From: Actinomycetota bacterium
GTDB taxonomy: Bacteria; Actinomycetota; Acidimicrobiia; Acidimicrobiales; Ilumatobacteraceae
DNA length: 40,002 nt
NCBI GenBank assembly: GCA_963169665.1
Contig: CAUJET010000100.1
Location: 1-40,002 of the forward strand
Reading direction: 5' to 3'
Below the pieces are notes generated by a model. The model was not told the origin of the DNA and did no database searches. It worked only from the letters and a program-made list of their open reading frames with translations. Below, one piece after another: positions 1-6,467 of this stretch (position 1 is the first letter of the stretch; each line of letters opens with the position of its first letter). The translations under genes were made by a program, and so were the position numbers.

Positions 1-501
1 GGTGGCGTCGGGTGCGAGCTCGCGCGCGACCCACCGACCGACCGGGTCGTCGCCGCCGGCGAGGTACCAGGCGTAGTGGGCGTGCAGGCACTTCACCCCC
101 GTGCGCGTCCCGGCGACACCCCCGGACGGCCGCGGGCCCTCGTGGCCGACGGGGACGAGCGCATCACGCTCGATGGCGTACCGGCGATGCGCCTCGGCGA
201 CCGCTGCGGGCGGGATCTCGCGCTCGGCACGGCGCACGCCGCCGGTCGACTCGAGCCGGCTCACCACCAACGTCTCACGATCGCCGACGAGCCAGTAGCG
301 CGTGGGCATGGGCGTGCCGTCGTCGAGCACGGGTTGGTTGCGCAGCACGACCGGATCGCCGTCGGTACGCCGGACGGCGATCTCATAGGCGCCCTGGGGC
401 TCACGGCCGAGCAGGGCGCGCACGCGGTCACGGTCGAGGTCGGTGGGCGTGCCGTCGGCGACGATGACGTGGCCCGGCGCCGGGTCGGGGGACGCAGTCA
501 C
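1..501 (-). CDS. DUF501 family protein, 3' end cut off by the window edge
   Basis: I read this on the minus strand from a GTG at 499-501 through to base 1 without a stop: 167 codons, so the C-terminus lies outside the window. The DUF501 hallmarks are visible: PTRYWLVG, a GGVRRAE segment, GPRPSGGVAGTRTGVKCLHAHYAW, read in pieces, and AGGDDPVGRWV. The conserved Cys/His (KCLHAH) are intact. The molecular function of DUF501 is unknown. In actinobacteria it usually lies directly after the FtsB/DivIC-like gene and before a Ppx/GppA phosphatase gene (for example Rv1024-Rv1026 of M. tuberculosis). Here the gene directly upstream is coxG, 70 nt away on the same strand, and the FtsB-like gene is at the far end of the window. 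No clear Shine-Dalgarno precedes the GTG. The family call is firm; the start is less so. Confidence 0.88.
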   Translation of the reverse strand, partial: MTASPDPAPGHVIVADGTPTDLDRDRVRALLGREPQGAYEIAVRRTDGDPVVLRNQPVLDDGTPMPTRYWLVGDRETLVVSRLESTGGVRRAEREIPPAAVAEAHRRYAIERDALVPVGHEGPRPSGGVAGTRTGVKCLHAHYAWYLAGGDDPVGRWVARELAPDAT

Positions 502-571
502 GGCGTGGCGAGCGGCAGACGGCCGGCGATGGGTCGAGTGACCGGGTGAACGGGGCGAGTGGGTGCTGGGA

Positions 572-1309
572 CTACTTGCGGAACCGACGGAGCACGAGCA
601 TCAGCAGGATGAACCCGCCGAGCGCCGGGAGGAGGCGCTTGAGCACGGCCGTGCCCGCCAGGCCGGAGAGCTCGATCGGCTCGTTGGCCGGGCCGTCGAT
701 CACCCGCTTGGTGGGCCCGCCGGTGCCGCCGGCCGGGGCCGCCGCGGCGGGGGCAGGGGTCGCCTCGGCCGGTGGTGTCTCGGCCGGTGCTGCGTCGGCG
801 GGTGCTGCGTCGGCGGCAGCTGCGGTTGCAGCGCCGACTGCGGGCTCGGGCGACGTGCCGCTGGCGTCGAGCATCGTGTTGAGGTTGGTGGCGAACTGGG
901 CCATCAGCTTCTTGCTGACGTCACCCATGATGCCGCGGCCGAACTGAGCCACCTTGCCGGTGACCCGGAGGTCGGTCTCCACGACGCACTTGGTCTGGTT
1001 GGCGTCGATGGTCTGCAGCGTGGCGGTGATCATCGCGTCGGCGTTGCCCTTGCCGGTGGTGTCACGACCCTCGCCGTGGAGCACCGCCTTGTGGTTGGCG
1101 TCGTCGCGCTCGACGAAGTGCGCCTCGCCCTTGAAGGCGGTGGAGATCGCACCGAGCTTGACCTTCACCACACCGCGGTAGATGTCACCCTCGATCTCCT
1201 GCAGCTGTGCGCCGGGCATGCACGGGGCGATGCGCTCCACGTCGGTGAGCACGGCCCACGCGTCGTCGATCGGACGGTGGATCACGAACTCGTTCAGGAG
1301 CTTTTCCAT
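572..1309 (-). CDS. coxG: CoxG-type SRPBCC protein with C-terminal membrane anchor
   Basis: This is a 245-residue protein of the CO-dehydrogenase subunit G family. Residues 1 to about 150 form a START/SRPBCC fold, opening MEKLLNEFVIHRPIDDAW and including the typical CMPGAQL and VTGKVAQFGRG segments. A long Ala/Pro/Thr-rich linker follows (about 155-205), then one hydrophobic helix near the C-terminus ending in basic RRFRK. Family knowledge: CoxG anchors or recruits the CO dehydrogenase molybdo-enzyme to the cytoplasmic membrane. The ATG at 1307-1309 has a GGAGG about 9 nt upstream and lies inside the end of the preceding cytidylyltransferase gene (16-nt overlap), so translation is probably coupled. 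It may be co-transcribed with DUF501 downstream. Confidence in the family is high; the partner enzyme is inferred from the cox genes elsewhere in the window. Confidence 0.92.
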   Translation of the reverse strand: MEKLLNEFVIHRPIDDAWAVLTDVERIAPCMPGAQLQEIEGDIYRGVVKVKLGAISTAFKGEAHFVERDDANHKAVLHGEGRDTTGKGNADAMITATLQTIDANQTKCVVETDLRVTGKVAQFGRGIMGDVSKKLMAQFATNLNTMLDASGTSPEPAVGAATAAAADAAPADAAPAETPPAEATPAPAAAAPAGGTGGPTKRVIDGPANEPIELSGLAGTAVLKRLLPALGGFILLMLVLRRFRK

Positions 1310-1884
1310 CGCTGCACATCCTCCAGGGTGTCGATATCTGCTGCCGTTCCCGTGCACGAGACCTCGTGCACGAGATCGGGATGCTCGCGCATCACGGTGC
1401 GGCCCCCATCATCTCCCGACACCGGCAGCAGCGGCCACACGGACCGGTGCAGCCGTACCGGGTGCGGACCGCGGCGACCATCATAGGAGGCGACCACGAT
1501 GGGCCACTCCGGCGACGCGTCGGCCACCGTGCGCCACGCCGAGGGCGCAACGCCGGGCTGGTCGCCCAACCCGACGAGCACGTGCTCGGCGCCGAGGTCG
1601 GCCGCGACCGCGATGCCCGCCGCGATCGAGCTCGACTGCCCGTCGGCCCATGCGGGGTTGGCGACGACGGTGACTCGGGCTGCGAGTGCGGGCGGCAGTG
1701 CCAGCGGCGCGGCACCGGTGACCACCACGACGGGTCCGATGCCGGCGGCGAGCGCGTGCTCGATCGCATGCTCGACGAGCGGTCGCGTGCCGAGTTCGGT
1801 CGTCACCTCGGCGGCAAGCTTGTGGCGGTCGCCGAGAAAGCGCGATCCGGCGCCGGCGGCGAGGACGACGGCGACGGCGTGCAC
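1294..1884 (-). CDS. MobA-like NTP transferase (MocA-type molybdenum cofactor cytidylyltransferase)
   Basis: 196 residues with the nucleotidyltransferase signature at the N-terminus, LAAGAGSRFLGDRHKL (the LAAGxGxRxG...K motif). A second conserved block, GQSSSIAAGI, and the LVGLGDQPGV metal/nucleotide region follow. Family knowledge: MocA-type enzymes transfer CMP from CTP to Mo-molybdopterin, giving the dinucleotide cofactor used by the xanthine oxidase/CO dehydrogenase family; MobA itself uses GTP. The neighbouring coxG, coxDE and xdhC-like genes favour the CTP-using type. The GTG at 1882-1884 is chosen because the glycine-rich motif follows at once and a TAGCGT -10 sits 6 nt upstream, which points to a leaderless message. 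It overlaps coxG by 16 nt. The exact nucleotide specificity is an inference. Confidence 0.88.
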   Translation of the reverse strand: MHAVAVVLAAGAGSRFLGDRHKLAAEVTTELGTRPLVEHAIEHALAAGIGPVVVVTGAAPLALPPALAARVTVVANPAWADGQSSSIAAGIAVAADLGAEHVLVGLGDQPGVAPSAWRTVADASPEWPIVVASYDGRRGPHPVRLHRSVWPLLPVSGDDGGRTVMREHPDLVHEVSCTGTAADIDTLEDVQRWKSS

Positions 1885-1890
1885 GCGGCC

Positions 1891-1896
1891 ACGCTA
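1891..1896 (-). promoter_or_regulatory. Putative -10 element (TAGCGT) of the cytidylyltransferase-coxG unit
   Basis: TAGCGT on the minus strand ends 6 nt before the GTG start. This is the spacing expected when transcription begins at the start codon. It is embedded in GGGTAGCGT, which also occurs before the PAP2 gene and the FAD oxidase gene. No good -35 is visible. Confidence 0.45.
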
Positions 1897-1968
1897 CCCG
1901 TGGTGCCCACGGCGGATCCCGGGGCGTGCCTCGGCGCGTGCTCGCCGATGCCACCTGTTCCCCGTTGG

Positions 1969-2036
1969 TATGACGGTGAGGCGACGGTCACATGACGAAA
2001 AGATGACGACGCGCTTGAACATGACGGTTGTGTGAC
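1969..2036. promoter_or_regulatory. Phased direct-repeat array, possible MtrA/OmpR-type response-regulator sites
   Basis: Hexamers ending in GAC start at 1969 (TATGAC), 1980 (GGCGAC), 1991 (CATGAC) and 2002 (GATGAC), exactly 11 bp apart. A second pair starts at 2020 (CATGAC) and 2031 (TGTGAC), also 11 bp apart. On the other strand the last pair reads GTCACA-N5-GTCATG. OmpR-family regulators bind such 11-bp repeats as dimers, and MtrA of actinobacteria recognises GTnAC-type hexamers with 5-bp spacers and controls NlpC/P60 wall hydrolases. Assignment to MtrA is an inference from motif and target gene. Confidence 0.45.
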
Positions 2037-2044
2037 GGTACAGT
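2015..2044 (+). promoter_or_regulatory. Candidate promoter of the NlpC/P60 gene
   Basis: TTGAAC (2015-2020) and TACAGT (2039-2044) are separated by 18 bp. Both match sigma-70-type consensus at most key bases. The second repeat pair (2020-2036) lies within the spacer, so a bound regulator would interfere with polymerase. This would give a leader of about 230 nt. Confidence 0.35.
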
Positions 2045-2279
2045 TGCGCTCGTTACGACCCGCCGGTTCGCCGGTCCACCCGCTCAGATGGCCCCGCCGG
2101 ACGAGTTCGGGTGGGGTTCAGCCCGGGTCGTGATGACAGCGGTTGCGCTCTCGTACGGCGCTCCTGCGTGATCGTGTCGGCCGGATCTCATCCCGAGGTC
2201 CTCCCCCCACCGCTCACGACAATCCACGTCCTCGTCGCCCGTCGACGCAGGACGCGAGACCGAGGAGTCGTCAGTCCAC

Positions 2280-2969
2280 ATGTCCCACCAGCTGTTCTCC
2301 CGGCGATCCGTTCGCCGGGTCGTCGTGGCAGCGGCGCTCGCCACGGCGAGCGTCTCCACGCTCGCCGTGCCGATCGCCGGCCCGCTGGCTGCCCACGCCG
2401 CACCGGCGTCGGTCGGCTCCACTCAGGGCCGAGCCCGTCAGGCCGACGCCGTCGCCGACCAGGCCGCGCAGGCCCTCTCGCTCGCCCAGCGGTACCAGGA
2501 GACCGGTGATGCCGCCGCCCTGGCGTCGTTCGAGCAGCTGCTCGACCTCATGGCCGTCACGATCGCTGGCCGTGTCGCCCTCGATCCCGCCGAGATGCAG
2601 CGGGCCTGGTCCGAGGCCGACCTCGAACACCAGACCGCGCTCGCTGCCGCGCTCAGCCAGCTGGGCGTCGCGTATCGCCGCAACACCAGCAAGCCCGGTG
2701 TCGGGTTCGACTGCTCCGGACTCACCTCCTACGCATGGGCCCAGGCAGGCTTCGATCTCGCCCGCCAGAGCACGGCCCAGATCCGCGCCGCCGCCCCGCG
2801 AGACCTCGAGACCGCCATGGCGGGCGACCTCGTGCAGTACCCCGGTCACGTGATGATGTACCTCGGTGTCGATCGTGCCGTCGTGCACGCGGTGATGCCC
2901 GGTCGCCCCGTCGAGGTCGACGTCGTCAAGGCCCGCCGCAACCTGAAGTTCGGCGACCCGACGGGCTGA
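2280..2969 (+). CDS. Secreted NlpC/P60 family peptidoglycan hydrolase
   Basis: 229 residues. The N-terminus is a signal peptide: basic RRSVRR, a hydrophobic stretch at about 14-36, and a likely cleavage after AHA near residue 40. A helical region (about 45-125) precedes the NlpC/P60 domain. The catalytic Cys145 is in FDCSGLTSYAWAQAG, the catalytic His190 in GHVMMYLG, and His203 in VVHAVMPG is a plausible third residue. Family knowledge: such enzymes cut D-Glu-diaminopimelate bonds in wall peptides and act outside the membrane. It is transcribed opposite to the flanking molybdenum-related genes and splits them, so it is functionally separate. The leader and repeat array suggest regulation by an OmpR-type response regulator. 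The substrate bond is not shown by the sequence. Confidence 0.9.
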   Translation: MSHQLFSRRSVRRVVVAAALATASVSTLAVPIAGPLAAHAAPASVGSTQGRARQADAVADQAAQALSLAQRYQETGDAAALASFEQLLDLMAVTIAGRVALDPAEMQRAWSEADLEHQTALAAALSQLGVAYRRNTSKPGVGFDCSGLTSYAWAQAGFDLARQSTAQIRAAAPRDLETAMAGDLVQYPGHVMMYLGVDRAVVHAVMPGRPVEVDVVKARRNLKFGDPTG

Positions 2970-2978
2970 ACCCGATCT

Positions 2979-2997
2979 GCCGTCGGCTCGTGACGGC
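2979..2997 (+). terminator. Short hairpin after the NlpC/P60 gene
   Basis: GCCGTC (2979-2984) pairs with GACGGC (2992-2997) across a 7-nt loop, 9 nt after the stop codon and between convergent genes. No U-tract follows, which is common in high-GC actinobacteria. Confidence 0.4.
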
Positions 2998-3000
2998 CGT

Positions 3001-3040
3001 TGTCAGCTGGTGTCAGCTGTTGTCAGCTGTTGTCAGCTGT
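3001..3040. repeat. Four tandem copies of a 10-bp unit between convergent genes
   Basis: TGTCAGCTGK is repeated four times in perfect register (the last base varies between G and T). Each unit contains the palindrome CAGCTG. The array overlaps the last codons of the XdhC-like gene, whose stop is at 3033-3035. Confidence 0.9.
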
Positions 3041-3860
3041 GGATCGGACCGTCCGCGTCGCGCAGCGACGGTGCGGCCCTACCCGTTCGGCGAGCGATGA
3101 TCTCGGCGCAGATCGAGATCGCCGTCTCCTCCGGGGTGCGAGCCCCGAGGTCGAGCCCGATCGGTGACATCAACCGGGCCAGCTCCTCGTCGGTGACGCC
3201 CACGTCGCGCAGGCGTTCGACCCGCTTGGCGTGCGTCGTCCGACTGCCCATCACGCCGATGTACCCGACGCGGGTGGCGAGGGCCCCCTGCACCGCGGGC
3301 ACGTCGAACTTCGGGTCGTGGGTGAGGATCGCCACCGCGTCGCGCTGGCCGAGCTGATCACCGCGACGTTCGAACAGCCCGCCCGGCCAGGAGACCACGA
3401 CCTCGTCGGCCGCGGGGAAGCGCCGGCGCGTGGCGAAGATCTCGCGGGCATCGCACACGATCACCCGGTAGCCGAGCACCTTCGCGACCCGCGACAACGC
3501 CGCGGTGAAGTCGACGGCGCCGAAGATCCACATCTGCGGCGGCGGTGACCAGCTCTCGACGAACACGGCCAGCGTCGGGGCGTCGACGAGATCCTCGGGC
3601 GTCGTCTGGCCTTCCGGGCCGTAGTGGCGGATCCCCGACCGGCCGGCCTCGAGCTCTGCCAGCGCATCGCGGGCGACGATCCGGTCGAGCTCGGCATGTC
3701 CGAGGGTGCCGAGCACCTCGGCGGGTGTGACCAGCAGCTTGCGTCCCGGGTCGGGCCCGTCGATCACGGTGGCGAGGGCGGTGGGCTGCTGGGCGCGCAG
3801 ACGATCGCGCAGCACCTCGAACACCCCGCTCGAGCCGGTCACGCCGGTCACGCCGCTCAC
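3033..3860 (-). CDS. XdhC family protein with C-terminal Rossmann domain
   Basis: 275 residues. The C-terminal XdhC_C (Rossmann-like) domain is clear: IFGAVDFTAALSRVAKVLGYRVIVCDARE, read in parts, then RRFPAADEVV, AILTHDPKFD, and the hallmark YIGVMGSRTTHAKRVERL followed by PIGLDLGARTPEETAISI. The N-terminal third resembles the XdhC/CoxI domain but lacks the GGCVE cysteine motif, which is instead carried by the small protein encoded just upstream. Family knowledge: XdhC binds the molybdenum cofactor and helps insert the sulfurated form into xanthine dehydrogenase/CO dehydrogenase-type enzymes. The start is placed at the GTG at 3858-3860, which overlaps the TGA of the upstream gene as GTGA. An ATG at 3902 would overlap by 46 nt and is less likely. 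It is the last gene of the coxD-coxE-xdhC operon. Confidence 0.88.
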   Translation of the reverse strand: MSGVTGVTGSSGVFEVLRDRLRAQQPTALATVIDGPDPGRKLLVTPAEVLGTLGHAELDRIVARDALAELEAGRSGIRHYGPEGQTTPEDLVDAPTLAVFVESWSPPPQMWIFGAVDFTAALSRVAKVLGYRVIVCDAREIFATRRRFPAADEVVVSWPGGLFERRGDQLGQRDAVAILTHDPKFDVPAVQGALATRVGYIGVMGSRTTHAKRVERLRDVGVTDEELARLMSPIGLDLGARTPEETAISICAEIIARRTGRAAPSLRDADGPIHS

Positions 3861-4174
3861 CAGTCGAGCGCTTCGATGAAGAGTCGGATCGTGCCGCCGC
3901 ACGTGAGGCCGACGGCGAAGGCCTCGTCGTCGCTGTAGCCGAACGTGACGATGCCGGGACCGCGCTCGCCGTGGAGCAACCCGAGCGCCTCGCTGACCAC
4001 GGCGCCCTCCACGCAGCCACCGCTGACGCTGCCGGCCACCTCGCCCGCCTCGTTCACGGCCATCGCCGCGCCGGGCTCACGCGGCCCGGAACCGAGGATG
4101 TCGACCACGCGGGCCACGGCGACGCGCTTGCCGTCGGCGCGCCAGCGATCGATGTCGTCGAGCAGTTCACGCAT
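3857..4174 (-). CDS. Small XdhC/CoxI N-domain protein
   Basis: 105 residues, equivalent to only the N-terminal XdhC_CoxI domain. It shows VARVVDILGSGPREPGAAMAV, in parts, then GEVAGSVSGGCVEGAVV (with the conserved Cys), and near the end GLTCGGTIRLFIE with a second conserved Cys. It has no Rossmann domain; the next gene supplies one. Together they make up a normal-length XdhC split over two genes, probably acting as a complex in molybdenum-cofactor loading. The ATG at 4172-4174 has AAGGAG about 9 nt upstream and lies 8 nt inside the end of coxE. The stop overlaps the next start (GTGA). Translational coupling along the operon is likely. Confidence 0.9.
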   Translation of the reverse strand: MRELLDDIDRWRADGKRVAVARVVDILGSGPREPGAAMAVNEAGEVAGSVSGGCVEGAVVSEALGLLHGERGPGIVTFGYSDDEAFAVGLTCGGTIRLFIEALDW

Positions 4175-5435
4175 GGGTCGGTGCTCCTTGTGACGTGACG
4201 GTGGTGGCGGGTGTGGACGTGGCCGACGTGGCCGACGTGGCCGACGTGGCGCCGGCCCGGTACACGCTCCGCGTCCCGCCGTCGAGCGTATGGGCCGAGA
4301 TGGTCGCCGCCAATTCCTCCATCGCCGCGATCGAGTGGCCCTCCACGAACGCATCGACGTAGGGGAGCGCCGCCGCCATGCCGCGGGCGAGCGGGGCGTA
4401 GCCGGGGGTCACCTTCAACGGGTTCACCCAGATCGTGCGGAACGCCACCCGGTGCAGGCGGAGCATCTGCTCGCCGAGCAGCGCCGGGTCGCCGCGGTCC
4501 CACCCGTCGGACAGGATGACCACGATCGAGTTCCGGGCCATACCGCGCACGCCCCACTCGTCGTTGAAGCGCATGAGGCACTCGCCGAGCCGCGTGCCGC
4601 CGTTCCAGTCGAGCACTCGTGCGGCGGCTGCCTGGAGGGCCTTGTCGGGATCGCGGCTCGACAGTTCGCGGGTGACCCGTGTGAGTCGGGTGCCGAGTGC
4701 GAACGCCTCCACGCGTTGGCGGCCGGCGACCGCGGCGTGGACGAAGCGGAGCATGCCTCGCGCATAGGGCTCCATCGATCCACTGACGTCGAGGAGCAGG
4801 ACCAGTCGACGCATCCGCTCGCCGGGTTCACGCCACTTGCGGTCGATCGGCTCGCCGCCGGCGCGCAGCGAGGCGCGGATCGTGGCCCGGATGTCGGGGT
4901 TCTGGCCGCGGTTCGAGCGCTGAGTGCGGAACGATGCCCGGGGCGGGCCGGCGAAGCGCAGGTCGCTCATGAGCGACTGGGCGAGTTCGAGCTCGTCCTC
5001 GGAGTACGACGCGAAGTCCTTCTGGCGCAGCACCTCGGTGGTCGAGAAGCGGAGCTGCAGCGTCGGCTCGTCGTTGGGCTCGGCGCTGTCGGCGTCGCTG
5101 CCGTCGCGGTCCTCATCGTCATCGATCGCGATCGTGATCTTCAGCGGCTCCTCGGGCTCATCCATCTCACCACTGCCGCGACGCTGCTCCCAGAACACCG
5201 CGAACGCCCGGTCGAACACACCGAGGTCCTCGGGCTTGCGCACGAGGGTGCTCCGCGCCGCCCAGTACACGGCGTCGCGTGAGTCGATGCCGAGCAGGCC
5301 GACCGACTCGACGAAGTCGAGCACGCTGCCGATCGGCACGGCGAGGCCGAGGCCGCGCAGCACCCGGGCGTACCCGATCGCGAGCTGCTCGCCCTCGCTC
5401 ACCACCCGTGCATCCGGGTCGGGCGTGCTCGTCAT
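4167..5435 (-). CDS. coxE: CoxE-like von Willebrand factor A domain protein
   Basis: 422 residues. The N-terminal half is acidic and variable. The VWA domain lies at about residues 205-390, with the MIDAS motif DVSGSM, the conserved Thr in WNGGTRLGECL, and ILSDGWDRGDP. Family knowledge: CoxE works with the MoxR ATPase CoxD in post-translational formation of the Cu/Mo or Mo active site of CO dehydrogenase-family enzymes, in the cytoplasm. It starts 7 nt after coxD and overlaps the small XdhC gene by 8 nt. The C-terminal tail carries an Ala-Thr-Ser triplet repeated in tandem, encoded by 9-bp repeats at 4222-4248, and ends beyond the folded domain. The role is well supported by family and context; the substrate enzyme is inferred. 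Confidence 0.92.
   Translation of the reverse strand: MTSTPDPDARVVSEGEQLAIGYARVLRGLGLAVPIGSVLDFVESVGLLGIDSRDAVYWAARSTLVRKPEDLGVFDRAFAVFWEQRRGSGEMDEPEEPLKITIAIDDDEDRDGSDADSAEPNDEPTLQLRFSTTEVLRQKDFASYSEDELELAQSLMSDLRFAGPPRASFRTQRSNRGQNPDIRATIRASLRAGGEPIDRKWREPGERMRRLVLLLDVSGSMEPYARGMLRFVHAAVAGRQRVEAFALGTRLTRVTRELSSRDPDKALQAAAARVLDWNGGTRLGECLMRFNDEWGVRGMARNSIVVILSDGWDRGDPALLGEQMLRLHRVAFRTIWVNPLKVTPGYAPLARGMAAALPYVDAFVEGHSIAAMEELAATISAHTLDGGTRSVYRAGATSATSATSATSTPATTVTSQGAPTHA
4222..4248. repeat. Three tandem 9-bp repeats inside coxE
   Basis: The unit GCCGACGTG occurs three times without a break and a partial copy precedes it. Because the period is a multiple of three it adds Ala-Thr-Ser units to the CoxE tail without shifting the frame, so copy number could vary harmlessly. 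Confidence 0.9.
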
Positions 5436-5442
5436 CGCAGGA

Positions 5443-6369
5443 TCAACCGTGGAACGCGCCGCGTTCGAACGCCTGCTTCACGATGTCGGCGATGCCGCCG
5501 CTCTGGCGCACCTTGTCCTGGTCCTCCCGATACTTCAGCACTGCGCCGAGGGTGACCTCGACGGTGTGCTCGTCGAGCTCGCTCACACCGAGCGATGCGA
5601 GGGCGGTCGCCCAGTCGATGGTCTCGGCGACGCCCGGCGGCTTGTACAGGTTGCGGGTGCGCATCGACTCCACGGCGCCGGCCACCTGACGGGCCAGCGG
5701 TGCGAGCACGTGAGGCACCCGCATGCGCACGATCTGCACCTCGCGCTCGAAGTCGGGGTGCTCGACCCAGTGGTAGAGGCAGCGGCGCTTGAGGGCGTCG
5801 TGCACGTCCCGGGTGCGGTTCGACGTGAGGATCACCACCGGGGGCATCGTCGTGGTGAACACGCCGAGCTCGGGGATGGTGATCTGGTAGTCGCTCAGCA
5901 CCTCGAGCAGGTACGCCTCGAACTCGTCGTCGGCGCGGTCGACCTCGTCGATCAACAGCACCGGCGGGATGAGGCTGCCGTGGTCGATGGCCCGTAGCAG
6001 CGCGCGCTTCAACAGGAAGCGCTCGTTGTAGAGCTGGTCCTCCAGGATCGAGGTGCCGAGACCACGCGCCTCACCCGTCGCCTCGGCCGCCCGGAGGTGC
6101 AGCAGCTGGCGCGAGTAGTCCCAGTCGTAGACGGCCTGCGAGGCGTCGATGCCCTCGTAGCACTGCAGTCGGATGAGCGAACCGCCCGTCCAGCGGCTCA
6201 GCACCTTGGCCACCTCGGTCTTGCCGACCCCGGCCTCGCCCTCGAGCAGCAACGGTCGCTTCAACGACAGTGCGAGGAAGATCGCCGTCGCCAGGCCGTC
6301 GTCGGGGAGGTACCCGTGCGAGGTGAGCGCGTTGGCGACGTCGGCCGGGGTGCTGGTGGGCGAGAGCAT
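5443..6369 (-). CDS. coxD: CoxD-like MoxR family AAA+ ATPase
   Basis: 308 residues. It has Walker A GEAGVGKT at about 44-51, Walker B VLLIDEVDRAD, the sensor-1 Asn segment ILTSNRTRDVHDALKRR, and the arginine-rich YHWVEHPDFEREV region typical of MoxR/CoxD ATPases. Family knowledge: CoxD is an ATP-driven chaperone-like protein that, with the VWA protein CoxE, matures the active site of CO dehydrogenase-type molybdo-enzymes. It is the first gene of a four-gene operon (coxD, coxE, two xdhC-like genes). The ATG at 6367-6369 is chosen because homology begins soon after and a TAGTCT -10 lies 8 nt upstream. A start at 6456 would add 29 unlikely residues and leave almost no promoter space before the divergent gene. 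Confidence 0.92.
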   Translation of the reverse strand: MLSPTSTPADVANALTSHGYLPDDGLATAIFLALSLKRPLLLEGEAGVGKTEVAKVLSRWTGGSLIRLQCYEGIDASQAVYDWDYSRQLLHLRAAEATGEARGLGTSILEDQLYNERFLLKRALLRAIDHGSLIPPVLLIDEVDRADDEFEAYLLEVLSDYQITIPELGVFTTTMPPVVILTSNRTRDVHDALKRRCLYHWVEHPDFEREVQIVRMRVPHVLAPLARQVAGAVESMRTRNLYKPPGVAETIDWATALASLGVSELDEHTVEVTLGAVLKYREDQDKVRQSGGIADIVKQAFERGAFHG

Positions 6370-6377
6370 CGGGGCAC

Positions 6378-6383
6378 AGACTA
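6378..6383 (-). promoter_or_regulatory. Putative -10 element (TAGTCT) of the coxD operon
   Basis: TAGTCT ends 8 nt before the coxD ATG, a spacing that fits a leaderless transcript. No Shine-Dalgarno site is present between it and the start. Confidence 0.42.
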
Positions 6384-6467
6384 GAGGTGGTTCCGCGTCG
6401 GGGTGCCATGCGGAGCCGGTGACCGGACGGGCGGGATTCGGTCGGATCGCTGCCATGCTGGTGCGCC

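Larger units (their letters stand above)
1885..2279 (+). other. Intergenic region and leader of the NlpC/P60 gene
   Basis: This 395-bp stretch lies between two divergent genes. It holds the cytidylyltransferase -10 element at its left end, the phased GAC-ending repeats at 1969-2036, a possible promoter for the hydrolase (2015-2044), and about 235 nt of probable 5' leader. The leader contains a possible stem between CCACCCG (2076-2082) and CGGGTGG (2108-2114). GAGGAG at 2262-2267 lies 12 nt from the ATG, rather far for a Shine-Dalgarno site. I saw no convincing open reading frame in it. Confidence 0.5.

Noticed and set aside
2045..2279. c-di-AMP (ydaO-type) riboswitch before the NlpC/P60 gene
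   Set aside because: The setting fits but none of the conserved blocks of the riboswitch could be recognised by eye. Kept only as a check.
4211..4250. CRISPR-like or regulatory repeat
   Set aside because: The repeats are 9 bp, contiguous and in frame within coxE, so they are a coding tandem repeat.
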